This document shows, one piece after another, positions 42,574 to 54,386 of a stretch of DNA of 64,000 nt; the first letter of the stretch is position 1, and each line of letters starts with the position of its first letter. The stretch covers positions 434,001 to 498,000 of the forward strand of contig NZ_JAAOXM010000005.1 of assembly GCF_011605345.1 (NCBI RefSeq), written 5' to 3'. The translations under genes and the position numbers were made by a program. The notes beneath the pieces were generated by a model that saw nothing but the letters and a program-made list of their open reading frames with translations, made no database searches and had not been told where the DNA came from. This DNA comes from Burkholderia sp. D-99 (GTDB lineage: Bacteria; Pseudomonadota; Gammaproteobacteria; Burkholderiales; Burkholderiaceae).

Positions 42574-44853
42574 TCAGACTACCGCTGACCGCGCGACATG
42601 CACCGGCACCGACTTGTACGACGGCGTACCGCTTTCCTTGTCGATGTAGTCGAGCGGCACGAGCACGTTCGCTTCCGGGTAGTACGCGCCGACCGAACCC
42701 GGTGCGATGTCGTACTCGATCGCGGTGATCTTCTCGAGACGAAGCGTGCGGCCCGATGCGGTGATCGTCTCGATGTCGACGAGGTCGCCGTGTTCGAGCC
42801 CGTACTTCGTGAGATCGGCCGGGTTCATGAACAGCACGTCGCGCCGCCCGAACACGCCGCGATAACGATCGTCGAGCCCGTAGATCGTCGTGTTGTACTG
42901 GTCGTGGCTGCGCAGCGTGATCAGCCGCAGCACCTGCTCGCCGCCGAGCACGTCGGCATCTTCCTTCACGCCCTTGTAGACCGAGAACATCGCCTTGCCG
43001 GTCGGCGTCGGCCACACGCGCTCGGTGGGCGGCAGCGGCAGGCGGAAGCCGCCCGGCGTGCGGATGCGCTCGTTGAACGCCTCGAAGCCGGACACCGTGC
43101 GGTCGATCAGGTCGCGGATGCGGTCGTAGTCGGCGATCAGGTCGAGCCACGCGACCTTGCTCGCCGGCAGCGTCGCATGCGCGATCCCCGCGACGATCGC
43201 GGGCTCCGAGCGCAGCTGGTCCGACGCCGGCTTGAGCTTGCCGGCCGACGCATGGACCATCGACATCGAATCCTCGACGGTGATCGATTGCCGGCCGGTC
43301 GCCTGCATGTCGAGTTCGGTGCGGCCGAGCACGGGCAGGATGAAGGTTTCCTTGCCGACCAGCAGGTGCGAGCGGTTCAGCTTCGTGCCGAGATGCACGC
43401 TCAGGTCGAGCTTCGCCATCGCCGGGAACGACTGTTCCGGATCGGGCAGCGCGACCGCGAAGTTGCCGCCGAGGCACAGCAGCGCCTTCGCGGTACCGTC
43501 GATCATGGCCTGCATCGCCTGCACCGCGTCGTGCCCGTGATGCGCGGGCGGCGTGAAGCCGCACACGTCCTCGATCTTCTTCAGGAACTCGGCCGACGGT
43601 TTCTCGGTGATGCCGACCGTACGGTTGCCCTGCACGTTCGAATGGCCGCGCAGCGGGCAGACGCCGGCGCCGGGCTTGCCGATGTTGCCGCGCATCAGCA
43701 GCAGGTCGGCGATCAGGCGCACGGTTGCCGTGCCCTTGTTGTGCTGCGTGACGCCCATCCCGTACGTGATGATCGTCGCGTTCGACTTCGCGTAGGCGAG
43801 CGCGACCTGTTCGAGCTGTGCCTGGCTGAGCCCGCTCGCGCGCTCGATGTCGTTCCACGACGTGGCTTCCAGGTCGGCCGAGAACGCATCGAAGCCGTCG
43901 GTATGCTGCGCGATGAAGTCGCGGTCGAGCACGTTGCCGCGTTCGGCTTCGAGCTGCAGCAGTGCCTTCATGATGCCCTTCAGCGCGGCCGCGTCACCAC
44001 CGGCGTCGACCTGATAGTACGTCGATGCGATCCGCGTCGAGCCGAACGACGCCATCTCGATCATGTCCTGCGGATCCGCGAAGCGTTCGAGCGCGCGCTC
44101 GCGCAGCGGGTTGAACACGATGATCGGCACGTTGCGCCGCGAGCACTCGTGCAGCGTGCCCATCATCCGCGGGTGGTTCGTGCCGGGGTTGTGGCCGATC
44201 GAGATGATCAGCTCGCACTTGTCGAAATCCTCCAGCGACACGGTGCCCTTGCCGATGCCGATCGACTGCGGCAGGCCGACGCTGGTCGGCTCGTGGCACA
44301 TGTTCGAGCAGTCGGGGAAGTTGTTGGTGCCGAGCTCGCGCGCGAACAGCTGGTACAGGTACGCGGCTTCGTTCGATGCGCGGCCCGACGTATAGAACTC
44401 GACCTGCTCGGGCGGCAGCGCGCGCAGCACTTCGCCGATGCGCGCGAACGCGTCGTCCCATGTGATCTCGCGGAACGTGTCGGTCGCGCGATCGTAGACG
44501 AGCGGATGCGTGAGCCGGCCCATGTTCTCCAGTTCGTAGTCCGACATGCGCAGCAGCGACGACACGGTGTTCGCCGCGAAGAACTCGGGCGTCACGCGCT
44601 TGGTCGTCGCTTCCCACGTGACGGCCTTGGCGCCGTTCTCGCAGAACTGGAACGTCGACTTGTGTTCCTTGTCGGGCCACGCGCAGCCGGGGCAGTCGAA
44701 GCCGTCGGGCTGGTTGGTCCGCATCAGCACGATCGGCGCCTCGATGGTTTCCATCTGGGTGCGCACCGCGTCGGCTGTCGCGCGAAGCGCGCCCCAACCG
44801 CCGGCGGGCCCGTCGTACTTCCTGATGCCTGGCACTTCGCGTCGATTTGTCAT
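42574..44853 (-). CDS. FdhF/YdeP-family molybdopterin oxidoreductase
   Basis: 759 residues from the ATG at 44853 (TTGGAG upstream). The start GIRKYDGPAGGWGALRATADAVRTQ and DGFDCPGCAWPD are specific to the YdeP group; the CPGCAWPD cysteines are the reduced [4Fe-4S] site. Later segments (IGHNPGTNHPRMMGTLHE, YGMGVTQHNKGTATVRLIADLLLMRGNIGKPGAGVCPLRGHSNVQGNRT) are bis-MGD-binding signatures, and the C-terminal domain carries LRSHDQYNTTIYGLDDRYRGV. The electron partner and substrate are unknown; YdeP is linked to acid resistance in E. coli. FdhD and the moa/moe genes at 10-14 kb could serve it. Confidence 0.92.
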   Translation of the reverse strand: MTNRREVPGIRKYDGPAGGWGALRATADAVRTQMETIEAPIVLMRTNQPDGFDCPGCAWPDKEHKSTFQFCENGAKAVTWEATTKRVTPEFFAANTVSSLLRMSDYELENMGRLTHPLVYDRATDTFREITWDDAFARIGEVLRALPPEQVEFYTSGRASNEAAYLYQLFARELGTNNFPDCSNMCHEPTSVGLPQSIGIGKGTVSLEDFDKCELIISIGHNPGTNHPRMMGTLHECSRRNVPIIVFNPLRERALERFADPQDMIEMASFGSTRIASTYYQVDAGGDAAALKGIMKALLQLEAERGNVLDRDFIAQHTDGFDAFSADLEATSWNDIERASGLSQAQLEQVALAYAKSNATIITYGMGVTQHNKGTATVRLIADLLLMRGNIGKPGAGVCPLRGHSNVQGNRTVGITEKPSAEFLKKIEDVCGFTPPAHHGHDAVQAMQAMIDGTAKALLCLGGNFAVALPDPEQSFPAMAKLDLSVHLGTKLNRSHLLVGKETFILPVLGRTELDMQATGRQSITVEDSMSMVHASAGKLKPASDQLRSEPAIVAGIAHATLPASKVAWLDLIADYDRIRDLIDRTVSGFEAFNERIRTPGGFRLPLPPTERVWPTPTGKAMFSVYKGVKEDADVLGGEQVLRLITLRSHDQYNTTIYGLDDRYRGVFGRRDVLFMNPADLTKYGLEHGDLVDIETITASGRTLRLEKITAIEYDIAPGSVGAYYPEANVLVPLDYIDKESGTPSYKSVPVHVARSAVV

Positions 44854-44915
44854 GTGAATCTCCAATTGCCGGACCCGGTGCGGGCGGCTCGGTTGCGCCA
44901 TGTCGCGGCGTGGGG

Positions 44916-44940
44916 CGGCTCCGTCCGTTGGACGGAGCCG
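44916..44940. terminator. Hairpin downstream of the clpG-like gene
   Basis: Perfect 11-base stem CGGCTCCGTCC with GGACGGAGCCG around a GTT loop. It lies past the stop of the disaggregase gene on the minus strand and before the oxidoreductase start region, so it probably separates the two units; it lacks a T-run. Confidence 0.55.
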
Positions 44941-44976
44941 GTCATGCATGCCCCGGATTGCAGGGCACGCGTTTTT

Positions 44977-47838
<2,862 letters not shown>

Positions 47839-48466
47839 GGTGGTCTGGCTCCTGTCGGTGAAAGTGGGTCGAAGGGTGAAGTCCCGATGCGGTGCGGCGC
47901 TTGCGCATCCCGACCGCGAACGCACGTCATGTGGCACGGCGGCGCGGTGGCGCGCGGGCCGCGACCGGGCTGTCGCGCAGCGCGCGCCGGCGTCGTGCAA
48001 GGTCGCGGTCAGGACGGCAAGCGTGCGTGCCGGGAGGAGCCCACGGCATCGCTTCGACTGCGTTCAAAATAGCGAATCGGCGGACGCCATCCAAGACACA
48101 GTTCCGCGCCGGCCCGGCCGTGAATTGCACCCTCGGATGCGGGTGCGAACGGGTGGCAAGGAGTACAGACGGGCAGGTACGCGGCGGCACGGGCGTGCGC
48201 GGCACGCGTAACGTGCGGTGACAGGAAAGAGGAGGAAGTGCCACGCAAACGGGGCGCGGTGCGACATGGGCGCGCAGGGTGCCGGTCGCCGGTAGGTGGA
48301 GGGTACTGCGGGTGGTCGGGCGCGATGGAAGCGCCGCAGGAGGGACGTGCGTCGACCGGCCAAATGCGACCACGCACGCACCGCAGACGATGCGTGTGTG
48401 GCGGCTGAAGGAGCGGGCGGGTTGCACGGTCCGGGCCGGACACGGCGCAACCGTGGCGTGCCGCGG
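47839..48466. other. Region upstream of the clpG-like gene
   Basis: About 630 GC-rich bases with no supported gene. A sigma-32 promoter was looked for on the minus strand and not found. A 17-codon ORF at 48238 after AGGAGG is too short and basic to call. Confidence 0.4.
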
Positions 48467-48736
48467 TCAGTCCGGGAGTGTCATCGCGAGCCGTTGCCGG
48501 GCGATCTGTTTCACGTCCGTTGACAGTGCCGCATCCGGCAGGCCATTGGCCCAGACGGAGAACGAATCCTCGATCAGGTTGCGCGTGTCGGGCGGCAACT
48601 CGGCCAGGACCAGCGACATGACGGTGAACAGCACGGCGGTGTCGCCGGCCTGGCTGCCCGCGTTCGCGTCGACCGCCTTCTTCAGGTGGTCGACCGACGT
48701 CTGCAGCGCCTGCAATGCCTCATTCGACTCGCTCAT
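48467..48736 (-). CDS. Small helical protein downstream of the encapsulin
   Basis: 89 residues from the ATG at 48736 (TGGAG upstream). Predominantly helical: ESNEALQALQTSVDHLKKAVDANAGS, DTAVLFTVMSLVLAELPPDTRNLIEDSFSVW, DVKQIARQRLAMTLPD. No known family or cargo peptide is visible. It follows the encapsulin on the same strand after about 105 bases and might be co-transcribed. Confidence 0.6.
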   Translation of the reverse strand: MSESNEALQALQTSVDHLKKAVDANAGSQAGDTAVLFTVMSLVLAELPPDTRNLIEDSFSVWANGLPDAALSTDVKQIARQRLAMTLPD

Positions 48737-48840
48737 CACACACTCCATGCAAAGTGGGTTCGGTCGGCGACGAACATGCGGCCGGCGGTGCGGCTGGTCG
48801 CGCGCGACGCCGGGCGGGCATCGCGCGCAGGCAACCGCGG

Positions 48841-49656
48841 TCAGGCCGCCGTGCTGCCCTGCGGCGCCACGGCCACCGATGCTTCGCTCGTCAGCATCAG
48901 GAACGTGAACGTTTCGCGCAGGTACAGGCGGACGACCTTGTCGGTATGGCTCGTGTAGCCGATCGATACGTCTTCCCCGAGATGCAACTCATAATCGCCG
49001 CCGCGCGTGGACAGCACGCAGCCGCCGCTGATCGCCGGCGCCCAGATGATCTCGCCGCTGACGATCCGCTTGATATGGCCGAGGACCGGATAGCCCTGGT
49101 CGCGCGCTTCGCTGAGCGCCGTGTATGCATCCGACCCGAGCACCACCGAGTACGGGCCGTCCACGCCGGCCAGCCGCAGCGCCTCGAGCGCGTCGCTGAT
49201 CGCGTCGGGATACGCGCCGACGTCCGCCGGCAGCGTGAGCTTGCGGTTCGACGTGCCTTCGCGGATGCCGACGATGCCTGCTGCCTTGTAGCCGTCGAAA
49301 ATCGCGTTGTCTTCGGCGAACGCGAGCCGCTGCGCGGCGTCCTTCGCCGGTTGCCAGTCGGCGTCGCGCGCGCCACGCTCGACGCTGTCGATCGCATCGC
49401 GGCTCAGCTCGAACGGCACCGTCAGCTCGACGATCGTGCGCACTTCGCGCAGCCGCGCATTCACGTGCTCGCGCGGCGCGTCGACTGCGACCAGGTGCCC
49501 GGTGCCGACGGCCGACAACTCGGGGCCTTCGGGGCCGTCGACATCGACCACGCGGCGGCCGGCCACCGATCGTTTGAACGTGCGTGCCACTTCTTCCTCG
49601 ATTTGCTCCCAGGCGGAAGACGAGATCGGGGCGAGTTCGCGGTGCAGGTTATTCAT
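48841..49656 (-). CDS. Family 1 encapsulin shell protein (HK97 fold)
   Basis: 271 residues from the ATG at 49656, the family's usual length; a GTG at 49674 is in frame. The start MNNLHRELAPISSSAWEQIEEEVARTFKRSVAGRRVVDV, the FELSRDAIDSVERGARD segment, the AEDNAIFDGYKAAGIVGI loop and the C-terminal DVSIGYTSHTDKVVRLYLRETFTFLMLTSEASV are all characteristic of encapsulins. Sixty subunits build a 20-24 nm icosahedral compartment that holds enzymes bearing a C-terminal peptide. The DyP peroxidase 1 kb upstream carries that peptide. A GIY-YIG-like gene on the other strand lies between them, which is unusual. Confidence 0.95.
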   Translation of the reverse strand: MNNLHRELAPISSSAWEQIEEEVARTFKRSVAGRRVVDVDGPEGPELSAVGTGHLVAVDAPREHVNARLREVRTIVELTVPFELSRDAIDSVERGARDADWQPAKDAAQRLAFAEDNAIFDGYKAAGIVGIREGTSNRKLTLPADVGAYPDAISDALEALRLAGVDGPYSVVLGSDAYTALSEARDQGYPVLGHIKRIVSGEIIWAPAISGGCVLSTRGGDYELHLGEDVSIGYTSHTDKVVRLYLRETFTFLMLTSEASVAVAPQGSTAA

Positions 49657-50096
49657 GGATTTGGATTGCCTCACGTCAGCGGAAACACTTCATGGCGGGC
49701 CGATCGGCTGAGGGGCTGTGCGTGATGCCAGGCCTGCCGATCGCGGATGAAAATGCATATTAGCAGGCTCGATCGACACCACTGCAGCACAAATCGAAAC
49801 GACACCGTGCGGTGGCGCAACTGTTATGCAATTCGCGCGGCGCGAGTGTGGGCGAGTGCGGAATGCCGCGACTGGATTGCCGCGATACAGGGGGCGTGCC
49901 GGTGGCATCGTCGCTCGGGCCGCGTTCGACGCTGTGCGGAATCAATTCCGGTCGACGTCCTGTCGCGAGTCGTGCATTCTTACGAACATTCATCCAGCCG
50001 GGTTTCTGCCAGCAGGGGGTGGGCGGTCGTCGGTGCCGGGCCCGGATGAATCATAGACGCAGCCTATTGAAGCTTCACAACAAGTGGAGGTCGTTC
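49657..50096. other. Divergent region encapsulin / GIY-YIG-like gene
   Basis: About 440 bases, less GC-rich than the flanks. A minus-strand TAATAT (49757-49762) is a candidate -10 for the encapsulin, which would therefore have its own promoter; its -35 is poor. No gene is supported. Confidence 0.4.
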
Positions 50097-50486
50097 ATGG
50101 CATTACAACTCGTCTCGCCCGAAGACAAATACATGCTGAAGACGGGCGTCATCAATCACGAGGATGTCATCGGGCATTTGCGGCAGGTGTTGAACGCGTT
50201 TGCCGCAAAGCCGGAGTACAGCAAGTTCTATATCGGCATCACCAGCGACCTGTACACCCGGCTGGCGAAACATCGCGCCACCAAGCCTGACTTCAAACTG
50301 ATGGCCCCGATCTATCTCGAAGCGCACAACCTGGTCGGGAACGCGTTCGACCGTCTGGAGCGCAAGGCCATCGAGACATTCCGTACCGGCATCACGCACC
50401 CCCAATCCGGCGAACGGCTGCTGGCATGCAGCAACGGCCCGGGCGGGGCGCTGCCGAAGAACTGGCTCTATATCCTGGTGGGTTGA
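50097..50486 (+). CDS. GIY-YIG nuclease-like protein
   Basis: 129 residues; GTGGAGG precedes the ATG at 50097. The core KFYIGITSDLYTRLAKHR (43-60) matches the GIY-YIG strand pair and helix with conserved Arg55 and the following His59, but reads FYI/GIT rather than GIY-YIG. A conserved Glu later (LERKAIETFRTG, about 98-103) could complete the metal site. No DNA-binding module is fused. Stand-alone GIY-YIG-like proteins of this type have uncertain nuclease function. It is the only plus-strand gene between shell and cargo of the encapsulin. Confidence 0.65.
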   Translation: MALQLVSPEDKYMLKTGVINHEDVIGHLRQVLNAFAAKPEYSKFYIGITSDLYTRLAKHRATKPDFKLMAPIYLEAHNLVGNAFDRLERKAIETFRTGITHPQSGERLLACSNGPGGALPKNWLYILVG

Positions 50487-50662
50487 TTCGCGCGGGCGGC
50501 GTGCAGGGAATGCAAGCCTGCGCGCGTAGCGGCCCATACGCGGTGGCACGGCGGAAGGGGTTGTTGCGCAGCGCCGCGCGAGCGCGCCGGCCGACTGAAC
50601 CGCGGCCGTTCCGGACAAGCCCGGCGCGCGGTTGCGCGCCGGACTGCCGTTGGCCCCTTGCG

Positions 50663-51724
50663 TTACGACGGCACGCCTTTCAGCGAGCCGATTTTCAGCG
50701 AACCGTCACGATGCGGCGCGGACGGCGAGGCTTCCGGCTGCGCGGCGCCGGCGGCCGGCGCCGCGCGATCGGCGAGCGCTTCGAGCAGGTCGGCGGACGG
50801 CACGAAGAACAGCGAGCCCGTGACCGCGCGGCTGTAGTCGAGCAGGCGGTCGTAGTTGCCGGGCGGGCGGCCGACGAACATGTTCTCGAGCATCTGCTCG
50901 ATCGGCGCCGGCGAGCGCGCGTAGCCGATGAAATAGGTGCCGAATTCGCCTGAACCCGGGCGCCCGAACGGCATGTTGTCGCGCAGGATCTTCACTTCCT
51001 GGCCGTTCTCGTCGAGCGTGGTCAGCGAGCTGTGCGAGCACGACGGCTTCACGTCCGGTGCGAGTTCGATGTCGGACAACTTGGTGCGGCCGATGATGCG
51101 CTCCTGCGTTTCGACCGCGAGCGCGTTCCAGCCGGCCATGTCGTGCAGGTACTTCTGCACGATCACGTAGCTGCCGCCCGTGAATTCCGCGTCTTCGTCG
51201 CCGATCACCGTGAAGTCGACCGCCTCGCGGCCTTCCGGGTTCTCGGTGCCGTCGACGAAGCCGATCATCGCGCGCTGGTCGAAATTGCGGAAGCCGTGCA
51301 CCTCGTCGACCACCGTGACGGCATCGCCGAGCGCGCCGAGCAATTGCGTCGCGAGTTCGAAGCACAGGTCCATCGCTTCCGCGCGAATGTGCAGCAGGAT
51401 GTCGCCCGGCGTCGCGACCGCGACGCGCTGCCCCGCGCCGAATTCGCGGAACGGATGCAGCGCGGCGGGGCGCGGGTCGCCGAACAGCGCATTCCATGCG
51501 TCGGCGCCGAAGCCGCACACGCAGGTGAGGTTGCCGCCCGGCACGCGCTTGCCGACCGAGCGCACGAGTGCGGCGATGTCGCCGCACCATGAACGGATCG
51601 TGTCGGCGTGATCGGCGCCAGGATTGATCGTGGCCACGAGGAAGATCGCGCTGCGCGTGATCGTGCTGTGAACGGCCTGGGAGAGCGGGGGAGGTGTCTG
51701 CATCGTGGGCTGCCGGTCAGTCAT
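50663..51724 (-). CDS. DyP-type heme peroxidase with encapsulation peptide
   Basis: 353 residues; the ATG at 51724 is used, another at 51703 is possible and neither has a strong ribosome site. Catalytic GFVDGTE (155-161, Asp158), proximal His231 in SCSHSS and distal Arg248 in ILRDN are present. The last residues, RDGSLKIGSLKG (339-350), match the known encapsulin cargo peptide (consensus DGSLxIGSLK). The enzyme is expected to be packed in the encapsulin encoded 1 kb away and to oxidise dyes, phenols or other small substrates with H2O2. This is a class B DyP. Confidence 0.96.
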   Translation of the reverse strand: MTDRQPTMQTPPPLSQAVHSTITRSAIFLVATINPGADHADTIRSWCGDIAALVRSVGKRVPGGNLTCVCGFGADAWNALFGDPRPAALHPFREFGAGQRVAVATPGDILLHIRAEAMDLCFELATQLLGALGDAVTVVDEVHGFRNFDQRAMIGFVDGTENPEGREAVDFTVIGDEDAEFTGGSYVIVQKYLHDMAGWNALAVETQERIIGRTKLSDIELAPDVKPSCSHSSLTTLDENGQEVKILRDNMPFGRPGSGEFGTYFIGYARSPAPIEQMLENMFVGRPPGNYDRLLDYSRAVTGSLFFVPSADLLEALADRAAPAAGAAQPEASPSAPHRDGSLKIGSLKGVPS

Positions 51725-52092
51725 GTCGGGACGGAAGTGCCGTGGCGCACGCAGGCGAACGGTTGAACTGTGTCATGCGACTGTTCTCTTTGTGTCATGC
51801 GGATGAAGGACGTTGCGCGGACCTCGCGCAACGGGCCGCGGCGGTGGCGGCCGGCCGCACGGCGCGTGACCTGCCCGCACCGCGTAACGTCGTCGAGCAA
51901 GCAATCTAGCAGCTTCGGCGGGGCTTTGGAACCCGTATCGCCGAACTGTCATGCGAATGCGTCAAACAGGGCCGGATTTTGGGCGGCGCCCGCGCAGCTG
52001 TACTCCTGGCGCGCGCGGCGCTGTGCTCTTGAGCGGGCGTGCCGCGTGCAGTAGATTAGGTCCCGCTGCGCCCGCCGACGAGGAGCGTCATC

Positions 52093-52476
52093 ATGAACCT
52101 GCTGGAAGCGATGCGTGTATATGTCGCGGTGGTCGAGCATGGCGGCCTGGCCGGCGCGGCGTCCGAATTGCAGCTCGACGAAGCGCAGGTGAGCGAACGG
52201 ATCGACTGCCTCGAACGGTATCTCGGCTGTCGCCTGCTGCTGTGCCGCGAGCACGACGATGTGGCCTGCACCGATGCGGGCGTCGCGTTCCACGTGTGCT
52301 GCCGGCGGACGCTGTCCGCCGTCGAGCAGGCGATCGGCGCGGCCGGCCCGCATGCGTCGGGCGTATCGGATGTGCCGGACGCGCACGATACCGATTCCGG
52401 CCCTGCCGCCGCGCGCGACGCGACGTTTCCGCCGCCCGGCGCCGTTCAAGCTTCATCACCGCGACTGTCACCTTGA
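52093..52476 (+). CDS. LysR-type HTH-only protein
   Basis: 127 residues; GAGGAG before the ATG. The first ~62 residues are a LysR winged helix (MNLLEAMRVYVAVVEHGGLAGAASELQLDEAQVSERIDCLERYLGCRLLLC), but instead of a substrate-binding domain there is only a ~65-residue Asp/Ala/Pro-rich tail. A full LysR protein has about 300 residues. It may be a decayed or truncated regulator, or a DNA-binding fragment with its own role. Its stop overlaps the start of the PsiE gene. Confidence 0.7.
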   Translation: MNLLEAMRVYVAVVEHGGLAGAASELQLDEAQVSERIDCLERYLGCRLLLCREHDDVACTDAGVAFHVCCRRTLSAVEQAIGAAGPHASGVSDVPDAHDTDSGPAAARDATFPPPGAVQASSPRLSP

Positions 52477-52922
52477 ATACGACCACCGTTTCCTGCTCGC
52501 CGGCCGAGCGCATTCGCCGCCGCTTCGGCCATTTCCTTCACGCGGCCGAACTGGCCGGGCTGATCGTGATCGGTCTCGCGACCGCGTTCGCGATGACGCA
52601 GGAAGCGTGGAAGGTCGTGCTCGCGGGCGAAGTGTCGCTGACCGACCTGCTGCTGATGTTCCTCTATCTGGAAGTGCTCGCGATGGACGTGCGCTACCTG
52701 CGGCTCGGCCGGCTGCCGGTGCGGTTTCCGCTGTTCATTGCAATGACGTCGCTGGCGCGCGACCTGATCCTGCGCGGTGCGACCGACAGCCCCGAGCGGA
52801 TGCTGATGACGACGTTCGGGATCGTGCTGCTCGCGGTGGGTGTGCTGATCCTGAGTTTCGGCCAGCATCGCTTTCCGGCGGACGTCGACGATGTCGAGGA
52901 CGATGTACATGCGCGCAGGTGA
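52473..52922 (+). CDS. psiE: PsiE-family (phosphate-starvation-inducible) membrane protein
   Basis: About 149 residues. The frame overlaps the previous stop (TTGA), so a TTG start at 52473 is assumed; the true start is uncertain. It has four hydrophobic spans (ELAGLIVIGLATAFAM, LTDLLLMFLYLEVLAMDVRY, FPLFIAMTSLARDLIL, MTTFGIVLLAVGVLILSFG) and the LEVLAMDVRYLRLGRLPVRFPLFIAMTSLARDLI block that defines PsiE. Function is unknown; some members respond to phosphate starvation. Confidence 0.85.
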   Translation: MNTTTVSCSPAERIRRRFGHFLHAAELAGLIVIGLATAFAMTQEAWKVVLAGEVSLTDLLLMFLYLEVLAMDVRYLRLGRLPVRFPLFIAMTSLARDLILRGATDSPERMLMTTFGIVLLAVGVLILSFGQHRFPADVDDVEDDVHARR

Positions 52923-52976
52923 GGGGCGGGCGGCAAGCCGCATGCATTTTCGATGTCTCTGCAAGGAGGGTGCGGG

Positions 52977-53174
52977 ATGAGCACGCGTTCCGTCGAAACG
53001 AAACATGCGATCGCACGGCAGCACGAGGCGTCGGACGCCTACCGGCTGGCGCGCGACGCGTACGATGCCGATCCGGCACACACGCGCGCGCCGTCCGTCG
53101 CCGGGCTGCAGCGGGCGGCTGCGCACGCGTATGCCGATGCGGCGCGCGCACGTGTTGCGGCCACCGGCATCTGA
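52977..53174 (+). CDS. Small hydrophilic helical protein
   Basis: 65 residues; AAGGAGG before the ATG. Ala/Arg-rich and helical: KHAIARQHEASDAYRLARDAYDADPAHT, GLQRAAAHAYADAARARVAATGI. No family recognised. It sits in a run of small stress-type genes. Confidence 0.6.
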   Translation: MSTRSVETKHAIARQHEASDAYRLARDAYDADPAHTRAPSVAGLQRAAAHAYADAARARVAATGI

Positions 53175-53251
53175 AGCGAACCCCGGCGTGCCGCATGCGG
53201 CGCGGCGGCTGCAACTGACCAAACCGATCATCCAACCGAGCGAGGTGTCGA

Positions 53252-53707
53252 ATGACCAAGCAACTGATCGTCGCCGTGTTCGGCAGCGTCGACACGGCCC
53301 GCCAGGCCGCGAACGATTTCGAGGCGCTGTCGGACAAGCATGAGGGATTCCACATCGAGAACGGCGTCGTCGTCGAGAAGGACGCCAACGGCAAGCTCGC
53401 GGTGCTCGATGCCGAATCGCGGCCGTTCAAGGGCGGCGTGATCGGCGCGATCGCAGGCGGCTTGCTCGGCCTGCTCGCCGGGCCGCTCGGCGTGGTTACC
53501 GGCATGGCGGCCGGCGCGGGGGCCGGCATTCTCGCGCAAGCGGCCGGCAACGTGCTGCTCGACGGCACGTTCGTCGAGACGATTGCGGCACGCCTCGTGC
53601 CCGGCAGCGTCGCGGTCATCCTCGAAGCGAAGGAGGACACGCCGTTCTCGGTCGACAACGTCGTGACGGGATTCGGCGGCAAGGTTTTCCGCCAGACGCT
53701 CGATTGA
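53252..53707 (+). CDS. DUF1269 family protein
   Basis: 151 residues; CGAGGTG upstream. The start MTKQLIVAVFGSVDTARQAANDFEALSD and the glycine-rich hydrophobic stretch GGVIGAIAGGLLGLLAGPLGVVTGMAAGAGAGILAQA are typical of DUF1269, which are small membrane-associated proteins of unknown function. A similar fold, without the hydrophobic stretch, appears in the protein at 60.4 kb. Confidence 0.82.
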   Translation: MTKQLIVAVFGSVDTARQAANDFEALSDKHEGFHIENGVVVEKDANGKLAVLDAESRPFKGGVIGAIAGGLLGLLAGPLGVVTGMAAGAGAGILAQAAGNVLLDGTFVETIAARLVPGSVAVILEAKEDTPFSVDNVVTGFGGKVFRQTLD

Positions 53708-53741
53708 GCGCGCTATCTTCGAACCGCATCAGGAGCACGAC

Positions 53742-53996
53742 ATGCGCATCGATCAATCGTACCGGCGCTTCGACATCGCGGCGACGCTGTCGCCGCTGCC
53801 CGGCACCGGCAACCGCGCGATCGCGGCCGTCGACGTGACGACCGACGATCCGGCCCGCCTCGCCGATCTCGGCACCGGGCAATTCCTGCAGATCCGCAAG
53901 TGGGTCGAGTCGAACGACATCGCGCTGCTGACGGTGGTGTTCGACGAGTGCAAGGTCGCGATCGACCACTACGCGGACAACGTCGACGACGCTTGA
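53742..53996 (+). CDS. Small conserved-looking protein, unrecognised
   Basis: 84 residues; AGGAGCACGAC before the ATG. Contains TLSPLPGTGNRAIAAVDVTTDDPARLADLGTGQFLQIRKWVES, an ordered mixed alpha/beta pattern. No known motif. 34 bases after the DUF1269 gene on the same strand, likely co-transcribed. Confidence 0.6.
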   Translation: MRIDQSYRRFDIAATLSPLPGTGNRAIAAVDVTTDDPARLADLGTGQFLQIRKWVESNDIALLTVVFDECKVAIDHYADNVDDA

Positions 53997-54386
53997 GTTC
54001 AAGCGGGGCCCGCGCATGACCGGGCTTCGCGTGACTGCCGCCCGCGGCTGGCGGCAAGCCGCGACGACGCGCGCCGGGATGGCGCCCGGAGAACGGCCTC
54101 GCGCGATCGCGCGGGGACCTTCGTTGTCGCGTCCGAATCTGTTCACCCCGCCGGCCGGAATTCACGTTTCCCCGCCAAACTGTCACTTACATTCGTCGAA
54201 ATGACGCAGTAGGATGCCGAACCTTGTCTAGATGAGATTCGCATTGCTATCCGCCTTCAATTTCGATAACGGACGAGGTTCGCACCGGGACACCCGCACC
54301 CGGGCACGGCTATCCGGCTTCGTGCACCGGCGCGGCCACGCCGCCCATGCATCGCAGGCCGGTTCACCGCTGGCGGGGCGAGGCGG
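53997..54386. other. Upstream region of the MocR-like gene
   Basis: About 390 bases; no gene supported. MocR regulators usually bind direct repeats near their own promoter; a possible TGTCA / TGACG pair lies near 54180-54205 but is not convincing. Confidence 0.35.

Noticed and set aside
47850..48230. Sigma-32 promoter for the clpG-like gene
   Set aside because: No CTTGAAA / CCCCAT pair at proper spacing was found on the minus strand.
48238..48291. 17-codon ORF after AGGAGG
   Set aside because: Too short, very basic and without context; ribosome-like sites occur by chance.
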